Positions 25,926 to 34,889 of a DNA stretch of 64,000 nucleotides are shown here, piece by piece. This DNA is from Roseiarcus sp052147395 (GTDB taxonomy: Bacteria > Pseudomonadota > Alphaproteobacteria > Rhizobiales > Beijerinckiaceae), in contig JBKQKS010000082.1 in NCBI GenBank assembly GCA_052147395.1, positions 1 to 64,000 on the forward strand, in the 5' to 3' direction. A program made the translations under genes and the position numbers. The notes under the pieces are model-generated. The model made no database searches and was not told where the DNA came from. It saw only the letters and a list, made by a program, of their open reading frames with translations. Position 1 is the first letter of the stretch; every line of letters begins with the position of its first letter.

Positions 25926-26105
25926 GCTCTGCGCCGAACGCAATCCTCTCGCATAGCCGCGCCGGACGCTCGAGAGCCCCGGCGCCAGTCGAAGCGGCGC
26001 CAAAGCCGCAGCCCTCTTACAAAACCGTCGGCAGCGTGTTCCTGTGTCCTCCGCGAAAGAGGCGCACGAGCCGGTGCGCGGCTGGCCTGAAGAAAGGAGA
26101 GAGTC

Positions 26106-26264
26106 ATGAGACTCGCTTTCCTCGAGCGCTTGTTCCGGGAGCGCAAAATCTATGTTCGCGTGTTGAACGAGCTCTCGTCGGGCGCCGACCGCGAGCTGAG
26201 CGAGCTCGGCTTCGCGCGCGTGGACATTCCCTGCATCGCGCCGCAGTCGGCGCGGGAGGCCTGA
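26106..26264 (+). CDS. DUF1127-like small protein, second copy
   Basis: The 52-residue protein begins MRLAFLERLFRERKIYVRVL and has a DUF1127-like core NELSSGADRELSELGFARVD followed by IPCIA. It has a strong AGGAGAG ribosome site. It parallels the upstream 51-residue protein in length, hydrophobic start and core, but the two differ at most other positions, so the duplication is old. The stop lies 16 bp from the convergent dehydrogenase stop. Confidence 0.88.
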   Translation: MRLAFLERLFRERKIYVRVLNELSSGADRELSELGFARVDIPCIAPQSAREA

Positions 26265-26280
26265 TCGCACGCATAAATTC

Positions 26281-28695
26281 TCACGAGCGCATCGCGGCGC
26301 CGGCGGGATCGTAGGCCGGCGCCTTCAGCCGGACGGCCGGGCGTCGTTCGCCGATGATCTCGACCTCGAAGCCGTCTGCGTGCTGGGCGTGGGCCTTCTC
26401 GATGTAGCCCATTGCCAACGACTTATCCGTGCAATGGCCGTAGCCGCCCGATGTCACCCAGCCGATCACTTTGTTGTCGCGCCAGATCGGCTCGTCGCCG
26501 ATCGCGTCGGCGTCGTCGGCGTCGACCGCGAACGTGCACAGCCTGAGCCTGCCGCCGCTCGCCTTCTCTTGCGCCGCCGCGGCGCGGCCGACGAAGTCGT
26601 TCTTGTCGAGGGCGACGAAGCGCCCGAGACCGGCTTCGTAAGGTCCGTAGATCGGCCGATATTCGCGGAACCAGGTGCCAAAGCTCTTCTCGAGCCTGAG
26701 CGACAGCAGCGCGCGCAGCCCGAACTCCTTCAGGCCCAACGGTTCGCCGGCCTCGATGAGCAGCGTGTGAAGGCTGCGAAGATATTCGGGCCGGACCCAG
26801 ATTTCGTAGCCGAGCTCGCCGGTGAAGCTGACGCGGCCGACCAGCGCCGGAATCATGCCGATGTCCATCCTGCGGAATGACAGGAACGGCAAGGCGGCGT
26901 TGGCAACATCGTCGCCAACCAGCTTTTGCAGCAGTTCTCGCGCGCGCGGGCCGGCGATGGAAAGGCCGGGATAGTCCATCGACGCGCCGCGGCAGACGAC
27001 GCCGTCCTTCGGCAGATGGCGCTCGAACCACCTGAGATAATAGCCCTCGGCGGCGAGCGAGCAGACGAGCAGGAACTTGTCCTCGGCGTAGCGGCCGAGG
27101 GTGAAATCGCCGATCAGCCGGCCGCCCTCGTCGAGCATCGGCGACAGCGCGAGTTTGCCGACCGGCGGGATGCGCCCGGCCATTACATGGTTCAAGAACT
27201 CGGCGGCGCGCGCGCCCTCCACCGTGATCTTGCCGTAGTTGGAAATCTCGGTCATGCCCAGGTTTTCGCGCACCGCGCGGCATTCCGCGCCGATGGGATC
27301 GTGAGCGTTGGAGCGGCGGAAAGTGACGTTCTCGACGGCCGGCGTTCCCTGCGGCGCGAACCACAGCGGCTGTTCGAGCCCGCAGGATTCGCCCATCACC
27401 GCATTCGCCGCCACCATGCGCTCGTAGAGCGCCGACGTGCGCAGCGGCCGCGCGGCGGGAAGCTCCTCGTTGGGAAAGCGGATGCGGAAGCGGCGCGAGT
27501 AGTTCTCGCGCACCTTGGCGTTGGTGTAGGCAAGCGTCGCCCAGTCGCCGAATCGCGCGACATCCATACCCCAGATGTCGTGGCCGGGATCGCCGTGGAT
27601 CATCCAGTTGGCGAGCGCGAGGCCGACGCCGCCGCCCTGGCTGAAGCCGGCCATCACGCCGCAGGCGACCCAGAAATTCTTCAGGCCTTTGACCGGTCCG
27701 ATCACCGGGTTGCCGTCGGGCGCGAAGGTGAACGGACCGTTGACGACCTTGCGGATGCCGGCGTTGGCGAGATCGGGGAAGTGCTGGAACGCTGTCTCCA
27801 GGCTCGGCGCGACGCGGTCGAGATCGTTGGGCAGCAGGCTCTGCGAAAAATCCCAGGGCGTCTCGCGCTCGCTCCACGGCTGGCACGCCTGCTCGTAGGC
27901 GCCAATCAGCATGCCGCCGCCTTCCTGGCGCATGTAAATTCCGGCCTCGAAGTCGATCACGTGGAACTTGTCGGCATGAGGGTCGATGACGCTCGGGATG
28001 TCCTCTGTGATGAGATAATGGTGCTCCATCGCCAATATCGGCAGCTCGAGCCCGACCATGCGCCCGACCTCGCGCGCCCAAAGGCCGCCGGCGTTGACGA
28101 CATGCTCGGCGTGGATGGCGCCTTTTTCGGTGATCACGTCCCACTCGCCTTCGGGAGTGGCCTCGAGGTCGACGACGCGGTTGAAGCGCACGATCTCGGC
28201 GCCGGCCATCGAGGCGCACTTGGCGTAAGCCTGCGTGACGCCCCAGGGGTCGAGATGGCCTTCGACCGGATCGAACATCGCGCCGACGAAATGCCGCTTG
28301 TCGATGAACGGATACATCCTCGCCGCCTCGTCGACCGAGAGGATTTCCAGGTTCATGCCGAGGTAGCGGCCCCTCGCGCGCGCCATCTTCAACCAGTCGA
28401 GACGCTCTTTCGTGCCGGCGAGGTTGAGGCCGCCGGTCATGTGCATGCCGGTCGAGACGCCCGAGATCGCCTCGATCTCCTTGTAGAGGTTGATCGTATA
28501 TTGCTGCAGCTTGGCGACGTTGGGGTCGCCGTTGAGCGTGTGCATGCCGCCCGCCGCGTGCCAGGTCGAGCCGGAGGTGAGCTCCGAGCGCTCGATGAGC
28601 ACGATGTCCTTCCATCCGCCTTTGGTGAGGTGATAGGCCACGCTGGCGCCGACGACGCCGCCGCCGATGACGACGACCTGTGCATGAGATTTCAT
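26281..28695 (-). CDS. FAD-dependent dimethylglycine/sarcosine dehydrogenase family protein with GcvT domain
   Basis: The 804-residue protein starts at an ATG with GGGAGGACG eight bases upstream. The N-terminal DAO fold has VVVIGGGVVGASVAYHL and SGSTWHAAGG; His46 matches the histidine that binds FAD covalently in mammalian dimethylglycine dehydrogenase. A linker (FAO_M-like) leads to the C-terminal GcvT-like folate-binding domain from about 430 (SGGYGHCTDKSLAMGYIE near the end). The family demethylates N-methylated glycines oxidatively, passing the methyl group to tetrahydrofolate. Its start overlaps the MFS gene stop by ATGA, so it is the last gene of the leftward operon. Exact substrate inferred. 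Confidence 0.9.
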   Translation of the reverse strand: MKSHAQVVVIGGGVVGASVAYHLTKGGWKDIVLIERSELTSGSTWHAAGGMHTLNGDPNVAKLQQYTINLYKEIEAISGVSTGMHMTGGLNLAGTKERLDWLKMARARGRYLGMNLEILSVDEAARMYPFIDKRHFVGAMFDPVEGHLDPWGVTQAYAKCASMAGAEIVRFNRVVDLEATPEGEWDVITEKGAIHAEHVVNAGGLWAREVGRMVGLELPILAMEHHYLITEDIPSVIDPHADKFHVIDFEAGIYMRQEGGGMLIGAYEQACQPWSERETPWDFSQSLLPNDLDRVAPSLETAFQHFPDLANAGIRKVVNGPFTFAPDGNPVIGPVKGLKNFWVACGVMAGFSQGGGVGLALANWMIHGDPGHDIWGMDVARFGDWATLAYTNAKVRENYSRRFRIRFPNEELPAARPLRTSALYERMVAANAVMGESCGLEQPLWFAPQGTPAVENVTFRRSNAHDPIGAECRAVRENLGMTEISNYGKITVEGARAAEFLNHVMAGRIPPVGKLALSPMLDEGGRLIGDFTLGRYAEDKFLLVCSLAAEGYYLRWFERHLPKDGVVCRGASMDYPGLSIAGPRARELLQKLVGDDVANAALPFLSFRRMDIGMIPALVGRVSFTGELGYEIWVRPEYLRSLHTLLIEAGEPLGLKEFGLRALLSLRLEKSFGTWFREYRPIYGPYEAGLGRFVALDKNDFVGRAAAAQEKASGGRLRLCTFAVDADDADAIGDEPIWRDNKVIGWVTSGGYGHCTDKSLAMGYIEKAHAQHADGFEVEIIGERRPAVRLKAPAYDPAGAAMRS

Positions 28696-29870
28696 CGAGA
28701 CGTCCTCCCGGCGAGGGGTATTGATGCGGGAACGAGAATGAGGACGGCGCCGAGCGCGCCGACGAGAAGGGCGGCGAGCGCGAGGAACGCGGTCGACAGC
28801 GAATACGCATCGGCGATGAAGCCGGTCGCCAGCGGCGCCGGGGCGCGTGCGAACAGGCCGAAGAACGCGACCGCCGAGATAGACGCCGCGCTCGGGATGC
28901 CCGGCCGCGTGCCGGCCAGCGCGAAACCGCAGGGCACGATGGAAGCCGTGCCGAAGCCGACGATCGCGAACCCGGCGATGCTGGCGGTGAAGCCGAACGG
29001 CGCGGCGACGATGACGAAGCCCATGGCGGCGACGCTGAGCGAGATCGCAATGAGCGCGCGGTCGTCGAACCGCGCGCGCAGAACGTCGGCTTTGAGCCGT
29101 ACAGCCGCCTGACAGGCGGCGAAGAAGGCGCCGCCGAGCCCGGCGAGGGGCGCGAGATTCGCCGCCTCCTGGCGCAGCAGCGGCGCCGACCACGTGAGCG
29201 CGGCAGTCTCGCAGGCGATGCTGACGCCGACGATGAGGCCGATCACGACGAGCGAGCGCGAAACCACTCTGGCGCCGAACTCGACCTGGCCCGGCGACCG
29301 CTCGCGCCCGTCGAACGAGACCGACGCGAGGGCAATCGCAGCGGCGACGAAAACGCCGGCTTCCAGCAGGGCCGCGAGCCAGGGCTCGGACCCGGTGACG
29401 ATCGCGCTGCCGAGGATGGCGCCGAGCGCCGCGCCGGCGGAGCAGACGCCATGCAGCCGCGCCATGATCGGCCGGCGCAACTGGCGCTCGAGCGCGGTCG
29501 CTTCGGCGTTCATGCCGGCGTCGATGAGGCCGGCGAACACGCCATAGACGATGAGGCCGCCGATCAGCGCCGGGGCGTCGAAAGCGGTGAGCAGGCGCGC
29601 GAGCGGGGGCGCCGCGAGCAGCAGGGCGGCGATCACCAGCCGCCTCAGGCCCAGCCGACGCGCGAGCGTCGCAGCCGCCGACATGCCGAGGAGATAGGCG
29701 AGAGTGAGCGCCGTGAGCGTCACGCCGTACAACGCCGCGCCGACGTGGGCGCGATCGATCAGCGCCCCCGATGCGCCGGCCCACAACCCCAGGCCGACGC
29801 CGAAGGCCCCGAAGGTGATCGCAATCGTGCGATGGGGCGTGAGCCAGGGCATAATAACGGCGCTGCCCAT
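28692..29870 (-). CDS. MFS transporter
   Basis: The 392-residue protein is almost entirely hydrophobic, with about 12 predicted membrane helices in two halves. It begins MGSAVIMPWLTPHRTIAITFGAF. Motifs between helices 2 and 3 are weak, but the 6+6 pattern and composition fit the major facilitator superfamily. It sits between the MttB-like gene (6-bp gap) and the dehydrogenase (ATGA overlap), so it probably imports or exports the methylated amine handled by this operon. Substrate not readable from sequence. Confidence 0.88.
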   Translation of the reverse strand: MGSAVIMPWLTPHRTIAITFGAFGVGLGLWAGASGALIDRAHVGAALYGVTLTALTLAYLLGMSAAATLARRLGLRRLVIAALLLAAPPLARLLTAFDAPALIGGLIVYGVFAGLIDAGMNAEATALERQLRRPIMARLHGVCSAGAALGAILGSAIVTGSEPWLAALLEAGVFVAAAIALASVSFDGRERSPGQVEFGARVVSRSLVVIGLIVGVSIACETAALTWSAPLLRQEAANLAPLAGLGGAFFAACQAAVRLKADVLRARFDDRALIAISLSVAAMGFVIVAAPFGFTASIAGFAIVGFGTASIVPCGFALAGTRPGIPSAASISAVAFFGLFARAPAPLATGFIADAYSLSTAFLALAALLVGALGAVLILVPASIPLAGRTSR

Positions 29871-29876
29871 GGGGGA

Positions 29877-31424
29877 TCAAAAATCCGTCGGCGCGCCGCC
29901 TTCGGCCTTGCGCCGCGCGACGAACGCCTCCAGCGCCTCGAGCCGCTCCGGCTCGATCGGCGGCGCCTGATAGGCCCCGAGGCGTTGCTGGTAGAGCTTC
30001 TCCGCCGCGTCGTAGGCCGTCGGCGCGCCGGCCTCGCGCCAGGTCTCGTAATTGCGCCAATCCGAGATCATGGGCGCGAAGAACGCCGTGCGATAGCGGC
30101 TCTGCGTGTGCTCGGCGCCGAAGAAATGTCCGCCGGGACCGACCTCGGCGATGGCGTCGAGAGCGAGCTCCTCGACATCGACCTTCACGGGCCTCAGGAA
30201 ATCGGCGACCATCGCCAAGAGATCGGCGTCGAGCGCCATTTTCTCGAACGACGCCTGCAGGCCGCCTTCCATCCAACCGGCGCCGTGCATCATCAGATTG
30301 ACGCCGCCCATGATCGCGCCCCACAGCGAGAACACGCTCTCGTAGGCCGCCTGGGCGTCGAGCGAATTGGCGGCGTTGGTGTTGGAGGAGCGGTAGGGGA
30401 GCCGCAAGCGGCGCGCGAGCTGGCCGCCGACGATCGCGGTCTTCATGTATTCCGGCGTGCCGAACGCCGGGGCGCCCGACTTCATGTCGACATTGGAGGT
30501 GAACCCGCCATAGACGAACGGCGAGCCGGGGCGAGCCGTTTCAGCCACCACGAGCCCGGCCAGCGCCTCGGCGTGCTGCTCGGCGAGCGCGCCGGCGAGT
30601 GTCACCGGCGCCATCGCGCCCGCGAGCGTGAACGGCGTCAGCACCACGACCTGATTGCGCCGCGCCATCTGCAACACGCCTTCCAGCATCGGCGTGTCGA
30701 GCCGGAGCGGCGAAGAAGAGTTGATGACGGTGAACAGCGACGGCTCGCGTTCGAAGGTCTCGTCGTCGACGCCGCGCGCGAGGCGGGCCATCTCCATGCC
30801 ATCGCGGATGCGCTCGCGTCCCAAGCTGTAGGCGTGGATCGGCTTATCCGAGAGGGTGAGCATGTCGTAGAGCGCATCGAGGTGGCGCACCGAGGCGTGA
30901 ATGTCGACGGGTTCGACGGGATAGCCGCCCCAGACATGGATCGAGTCGAAGCTCTGTCCGAGGCGGAGGAAATTCTGATAGTCGCGGCGGTTGCCCGGAC
31001 GGCGTCCGCCTGCGCGGTCGAACGCGTTCGGCGCGCTGGCGACGGAGCAGAATGCGACGTTGCGCCCGCCGATCTCGACGTTGCGCTCGGGGTTGCGCGC
31101 GTGCAGCGTGAACTCTCTCGGCGCGAGGCCGATCTTCGATTCGACGAGTGCGGCGTCGAAGCGCACGCGGTCGGACGCAGGGTCGACATCGGCGCCGGCG
31201 TCCTTCAACAGCGCCTTGGCCTCGGCGTGCAGGATGTCGATGCCGATCTCCTTCAGGACCTTCAGCGCCGCCAGATGGATCGATTCCAGTTCGTCGGCGG
31301 AAACGAGCTCGACGGGCGGGAAGGGCGCACGAGGCTGCGGCGCTTTCGGGCGCGGCTCGGCGCCGCGCTCGGCGGTCCGGCGGCGGCGGCGGGGCGTCGT
31401 TTCGTTCGGGGCCTCGCTGGACAT
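29877..31424 (-). CDS. Trimethylamine methyltransferase (MttB) family protein, non-pyrrolysine type
   Basis: The protein has 515 residues from an ATG with GAGAGGAAG upstream. After a basic N-terminal tail (about 40 residues) comes the MttB TIM barrel: VSADELESIHLAALKVLKEIG, INSSSPLRLDTPMLEGV, PFTLAGAMAPVTLAGALAEQ and GAEHTQSRYRTAFFAP. The frame has no in-frame amber codon, so pyrrolysine is not used. Such MttB homologues transfer a methyl group from glycine betaine or other quaternary amines to a corrinoid protein (known for MtgB-type enzymes). No corrinoid-protein gene is adjacent. Operon context with the dimethylglycine/sarcosine dehydrogenase supports betaine or methylamine demethylation. 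Confidence 0.88.
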   Translation of the reverse strand: MSSEAPNETTPRRRRRTAERGAEPRPKAPQPRAPFPPVELVSADELESIHLAALKVLKEIGIDILHAEAKALLKDAGADVDPASDRVRFDAALVESKIGLAPREFTLHARNPERNVEIGGRNVAFCSVASAPNAFDRAGGRRPGNRRDYQNFLRLGQSFDSIHVWGGYPVEPVDIHASVRHLDALYDMLTLSDKPIHAYSLGRERIRDGMEMARLARGVDDETFEREPSLFTVINSSSPLRLDTPMLEGVLQMARRNQVVVLTPFTLAGAMAPVTLAGALAEQHAEALAGLVVAETARPGSPFVYGGFTSNVDMKSGAPAFGTPEYMKTAIVGGQLARRLRLPYRSSNTNAANSLDAQAAYESVFSLWGAIMGGVNLMMHGAGWMEGGLQASFEKMALDADLLAMVADFLRPVKVDVEELALDAIAEVGPGGHFFGAEHTQSRYRTAFFAPMISDWRNYETWREAGAPTAYDAAEKLYQQRLGAYQAPPIEPERLEALEAFVARRKAEGGAPTDF

Positions 31425-31529
31425 GCGCTTCCTCTCGTTCGGCCAACGCGAGTCTATGCGGGCCCGCGCACGCACGCCACAGGCCAAAATGGCATTGCGC
31501 CATGCCAAATTGCTCGAGCGCCGTGGACC

Positions 31530-32489
31530 TTATTTTGCCGCGCGCAGCCGGGACGTCTCGACGGGTTCCGCGGCCTCGAACCTGTTCCTGCTGAAGCGGG
31601 CGATGAGCCACGAACGGAACAGCGCCACCGCCTCGTTGCTGAGGTCTTCGGGGTGCGTCGTCAAATAATAGCCGTAGCCTTCGTCGAGCCAGAGGTCGTA
31701 CGGCGCCACGAGCCTTCCCGCCTTGATCTCATCGGCGAACAGCAGCGGATCGGTGAGCACGAGACCGTCGCCGAGCATCGCGTATTGGACAGCGAGCTGC
31801 GCGGTGTCGAACACCAGGCCGCGATCGACGGGGAGATCCGGCCGGCCGATCGAGCGCGCCAGCATTTCCCAGAAGAAGTGCCGCGGCCGGTCTTCGAGTT
31901 TTATGTGCAGGAGGTCGCAGGAAGCGATGAATTTCGCCGGCTCCGAACGATCGATCGCCGTCAGCAGACTCGGGCTGCACAGGATCGTCGAACGCACCAT
32001 CCATAAGAGATCGTGGATCGCATCGGTTACGCGCGGCTCGGAGTAGACGATCGCGATGTCGATGTCGCCGTCGGTCTCCGGACCTGCGGTCGGACGGGAC
32101 ACGATCTCCAGTGTGATGCCCGGATTCTCGGCGCGGAAGTCGCGTAAGATGGGGACCGCCAGCCGATGGGCGAACGAGGTCGGCAGCGCGACCTTGAGCA
32201 CGCGCTTGGGTCGCCCCTTCTCTTTGATCACTTCGCCCAGCGCCTGATCGATGCGATCGAAGGATTTGGTGACGACGGGCAGAATGTGCCGTCCCGCTTC
32301 GGTCAACACCAGTTGCTGCGGCCGGCGTTCGAACAGCGCGACGCCGAGAAAATTCTCCAGCACGATGACGTGCCGGCTCACCGCGCTCTGGGCGACGGTC
32401 AGGCTGTTGGCCGCCGCCGTGAAGCTCAAATGCTGACCCGCCGCCTCGAAGGCGCGCAGCGCGTTGAGCGGCAACCATTTGCGGTCCAT
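31530..32489 (-). CDS. LysR-family transcriptional regulator (GcvA-like)
   Basis: The protein has 319 residues. The start MDRKWLPLNALRAFEAAGQH and the HTH with SFTAAANSLTVAQSAVSRHV follow the GcvA branch, which often controls amine or glycine cleavage genes. The effector-binding domain follows from about residue 95. ATG at 32489 is chosen with GGGAGA upstream; a GTG 12 bp earlier is possible. It lies in the same direction as, and 105 bp before, the MttB-like gene, so it may be co-transcribed with, or autoregulate, the operon. Confidence 0.9.
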   Translation of the reverse strand: MDRKWLPLNALRAFEAAGQHLSFTAAANSLTVAQSAVSRHVIVLENFLGVALFERRPQQLVLTEAGRHILPVVTKSFDRIDQALGEVIKEKGRPKRVLKVALPTSFAHRLAVPILRDFRAENPGITLEIVSRPTAGPETDGDIDIAIVYSEPRVTDAIHDLLWMVRSTILCSPSLLTAIDRSEPAKFIASCDLLHIKLEDRPRHFFWEMLARSIGRPDLPVDRGLVFDTAQLAVQYAMLGDGLVLTDPLLFADEIKAGRLVAPYDLWLDEGYGYYLTTHPEDLSNEAVALFRSWLIARFSRNRFEAAEPVETSRLRAAK

Positions 32490-32520
32490 CGTCTCTCCCA
32501 CCGGGACGGCGCGCTCGCGA

Positions 32521-33669
32521 TCAGGCTATGCGCGTCCGGGCGAGCCGCTCCCTCGCGAGCTCGTATCCCATGCCGGGCGTGTCGGAGAGCACGATATGGC
32601 CTGTATCATCAACGCGCAAGGACTCGACCATCATGTAGTCGCGGCGATCGGCGTCCCACTCCGGCGGGTCGTAAGGGAATTCCATGAAGGGCGCATCGCA
32701 GAGGCCCGCGGTCAGATGCGCATTGGCGACGACGCCCATGCCGTTCGTCCAGGTGTGCGGGGTGAAGATCAGATTGTGTTCCTGCGCCATCAGCGCGACG
32801 CGCCTGAGGCCGGTGATGCCGCCGACCAGCGCGGCGTCGGGCTGCAGCACGTCCAAACAACCGTCGCGAATCAGATCGCGGAACTCGTAGAGCTCGCGGG
32901 TCATCTCGCCGCCCGCGATTCTCACATCCGTCATGTCGCGCAGCCGGCGCATGCCCTCTCGGTCGCCGCGATGCAGCGGTTCCTCCATCCAATAGACGTT
33001 CAGCCGCTCCAGTTCGCGCGCGACCTGCAGGGCGTCCTTCAGCGTCCACGGCGCATAGGCGTCCCACGACATGCGCCAGCCCTGATTGCAATCGACCATC
33101 AGCTCGAGACGATCGCCGACGCGGGCGCGCACGGTCGAAAGAGCCTCGATGTCCTTGCGCCAGTCGCCGCGATGGAAGCGGATTTTCAGCGCTGCGAAGC
33201 CCTGCCCGATATAACGCTCGGCGGCGTCGGCGAGCTCGGCTGGCCCGCGCAGCGTCCCTGACGAAGCGTAAGCGCGCACGCGATCGGAGAGGCCGCCGAT
33301 CAACTTCCAGCACGGCTGACGGGTGAGCTTACCGGCGAGGTCCCACAGCGCCAGGTCGAGCGGCCAGCAGCGGCCCCAGTGAAAGCTGATGTTGTCGAGG
33401 ACCCGGCGATGGCGTTCGAGGGCGAGCGGATCCTGACCGACGAACAGATGCTCGTGGCCCTCGAAGCCGAGCATCATGTCGCCCGAGCCGACGCCGGTGA
33501 CGCCGAGATCGGTATGGACCTGCACGACGCCGGCGTCGAAGAAGGTGCGCGGCCGGGTGTCCCAGCTCGCATGGAACGGCGGATCGAACTCGAGCCGATG
33601 ACGCGTGATCTCGATCCCGGTGATCGTCGCCTTGGGCGCCTTGGCGGGCGGGACGAAGGGGGCGGGCAA
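32521..33669 (-). CDS. Mandelate racemase/muconate lactonizing enzyme family (enolase superfamily)
   Basis: The protein has 382 residues from a TTG with AGGAG upstream (a TTG at 33693 would add eight residues but lacks a ribosome site). It has the enolase-superfamily barrel: K-x-R motif ALKIRFHRG, metal ligands in MVDCNQGW, YWMEEPLHRGD and IAGGEMTRE, and His in TPHTWTNGMG. Members abstract a proton alpha to a carboxylate; acid-sugar dehydratases are common. It is the first gene of the leftward row, 31 bp before the LysR gene. Substrate unknown; whether it belongs to the amine pathway is uncertain. Confidence 0.88.
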   Translation of the reverse strand: MPAPFVPPAKAPKATITGIEITRHRLEFDPPFHASWDTRPRTFFDAGVVQVHTDLGVTGVGSGDMMLGFEGHEHLFVGQDPLALERHRRVLDNISFHWGRCWPLDLALWDLAGKLTRQPCWKLIGGLSDRVRAYASSGTLRGPAELADAAERYIGQGFAALKIRFHRGDWRKDIEALSTVRARVGDRLELMVDCNQGWRMSWDAYAPWTLKDALQVARELERLNVYWMEEPLHRGDREGMRRLRDMTDVRIAGGEMTRELYEFRDLIRDGCLDVLQPDAALVGGITGLRRVALMAQEHNLIFTPHTWTNGMGVVANAHLTAGLCDAPFMEFPYDPPEWDADRRDYMMVESLRVDDTGHIVLSDTPGMGYELARERLARTRIA

Positions 33670-33846
33670 AATTTGGCTCCTATCGGGATGCAAGATATGT
33701 TAAGGATGTGATAACCTGGAGCAATTCAGTTTCGGAATCTGCATGAAAGCTCGCCCAGCAAACCTGAGAAGTGGACCGAAGCGAGCGAAACTAATTGGCT
33801 GAGCTATCATACCAGAGATGTTTGCGGGCGCGAGACGGGGGTAGTC

Positions 33847-34107
33847 ATGGAAGATGTCCTCATCAGGATCGGAGCTGCGCTGTCGCTTCTAATCCTTGTC
33901 GGCCTGCCGATATACCGTTTGGCGAATCCCGCCAGCATTGATCAAGAATCTCGCTTTGCTGCGGGGTTCCTCGGGGTGTTTCACGCTTTGTTGTACATCG
34001 GATTGATGTGGGCTCTTGGAGCGGCTTTTGTAAAGGCTATCGAATTTTTTTGGACAGTGTGCCGGGGACGAACAAAAGTGGGCCGCCTCACGGCTATGCT
34101 CCGCTGA
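33847..34107 (+). CDS. Small hypothetical membrane protein
   Basis: I do not recognise this 86-residue protein. Two hydrophobic segments (about residues 6-24 and 40-66) and a basic C-terminus (VCRGRTKVGRLTAMLR) suggest a two-helix inner-membrane protein. GGGGGT lies just before the ATG. Base composition is more AT-rich than its neighbours, as in other genes of this patch. Its last 14 bp overlap the end of the convergent vapC remnant. Confidence 0.5.
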   Translation: MEDVLIRIGAALSLLILVGLPIYRLANPASIDQESRFAAGFLGVFHALLYIGLMWALGAAFVKAIEFFWTVCRGRTKVGRLTAMLR

Positions 34108-34486
34108 CATCGGTCTTGGCGAAGTCGCCGCCCTTGAACAGAAGCGGAGCCCCGAGGGTCCTGGCGAGCGCGTAGGCCGCGCAATCCGACAGATTCAGTC
34201 GCGCTCGAGGATCAATGCCTTTGCCGTAACGGTCGAATGCGTCGGCGACCGCGTGTACCTGGACTTCATCGAAGGGAACTATTTCGACCATGTTATCGGC
34301 CAGCTATCGCCAAAACTCGCGCACGGCGCCTGAGCCAAACTTGCCCCGCAAAATACACGCCGTTTCATGGGCGTTGACTACGGATATGAGGCAGCGTTCG
34401 TCTCCGTCGATCTTGTCTTGGAATGTTTGTCGTTCCGGTTCGCCGAAAAGTATGGCCAGAATCGCTGAACTATCTACAACAATCAT
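34094..34486 (-). pseudogene. vapC: VapC-type PIN-domain toxin, interrupted by an amber codon
   Basis: The reading frame encodes a 130-residue PIN protein: MIVVDSSAILAILFGEPER (first acidic residue Asp5), the AHETACILRGKFG region, then NLSDCAAYALARTLGAPLLF and GGDFAKTDV at the end. Codon 61 (34304-34306) is TAG, in frame, with coding sequence of normal VapC character on both sides. The toxin RNase is therefore cut in half. Restart at the ATG at 34291 would give only the C-terminal half. The antitoxin gene upstream overlaps by ATGA and looks intact. A sense-to-TAG point mutation would explain it. Confidence 0.82.
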
Positions 34487-34755
34487 AGCGCATTCAGATC
34501 GTCGATGATCTCATTGACGGGACGACTGTCGAGGATCGGCATCGCGGCAAGCTCCGCCACGAATCGGTTGGTCCGCTCCCGACGCGCGGCCACCGCCGCT
34601 GGAGACGTGTCACGTGGCGGCCTAGCCTTCGTTGCCAAGTCGGCCGCGCGGATTTTTTCCTCGAGCGCAGACCTTATGGCTTCCTCGACAGAAACGCCAC
34701 GGGCGACGGCGAGCCATTGAGCGAGAGCTTCGGTTTCACGAGTGAGGTTGATCAT
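34483..34755 (-). CDS. vapB: VapB-type antitoxin
   Basis: The 90-residue protein has an N-terminal DNA-binding segment (MINLTRETEALAQWLAVARG, SVEEAIRSALEEKIRAADL) and a C-terminal tail (MPILDSRPVNEIIDDLNAL) of the kind that wraps the VapC active site. It overlaps vapC by ATGA, the usual antitoxin-first order. With the toxin broken, it may now be a solitary regulator or antitoxin. Its ATG in turn overlaps the stop of a short upstream open frame (see findings). Confidence 0.85.
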   Translation of the reverse strand: MINLTRETEALAQWLAVARGVSVEEAIRSALEEKIRAADLATKARPPRDTSPAAVAARRERTNRFVAELAAMPILDSRPVNEIIDDLNAL

Positions 34756-34889
34756 TGGGGCAAGCTAACGACGTTTGTCTCGAAAATCCAGACGAACCTT
34801 GCGTCGCCGACGAAAACGCGCCCCACCACTTCGGCAAAGTACCGTCGAAAGACGCGGAAGAGGACATTCGAAGGTTCGAGGGTTTAGGG

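Noticed and set aside
29877..31424. Pyrrolysine-type MttB
   Set aside because: The frame has no in-frame amber codon, so it belongs to the non-pyrrolysine branch.
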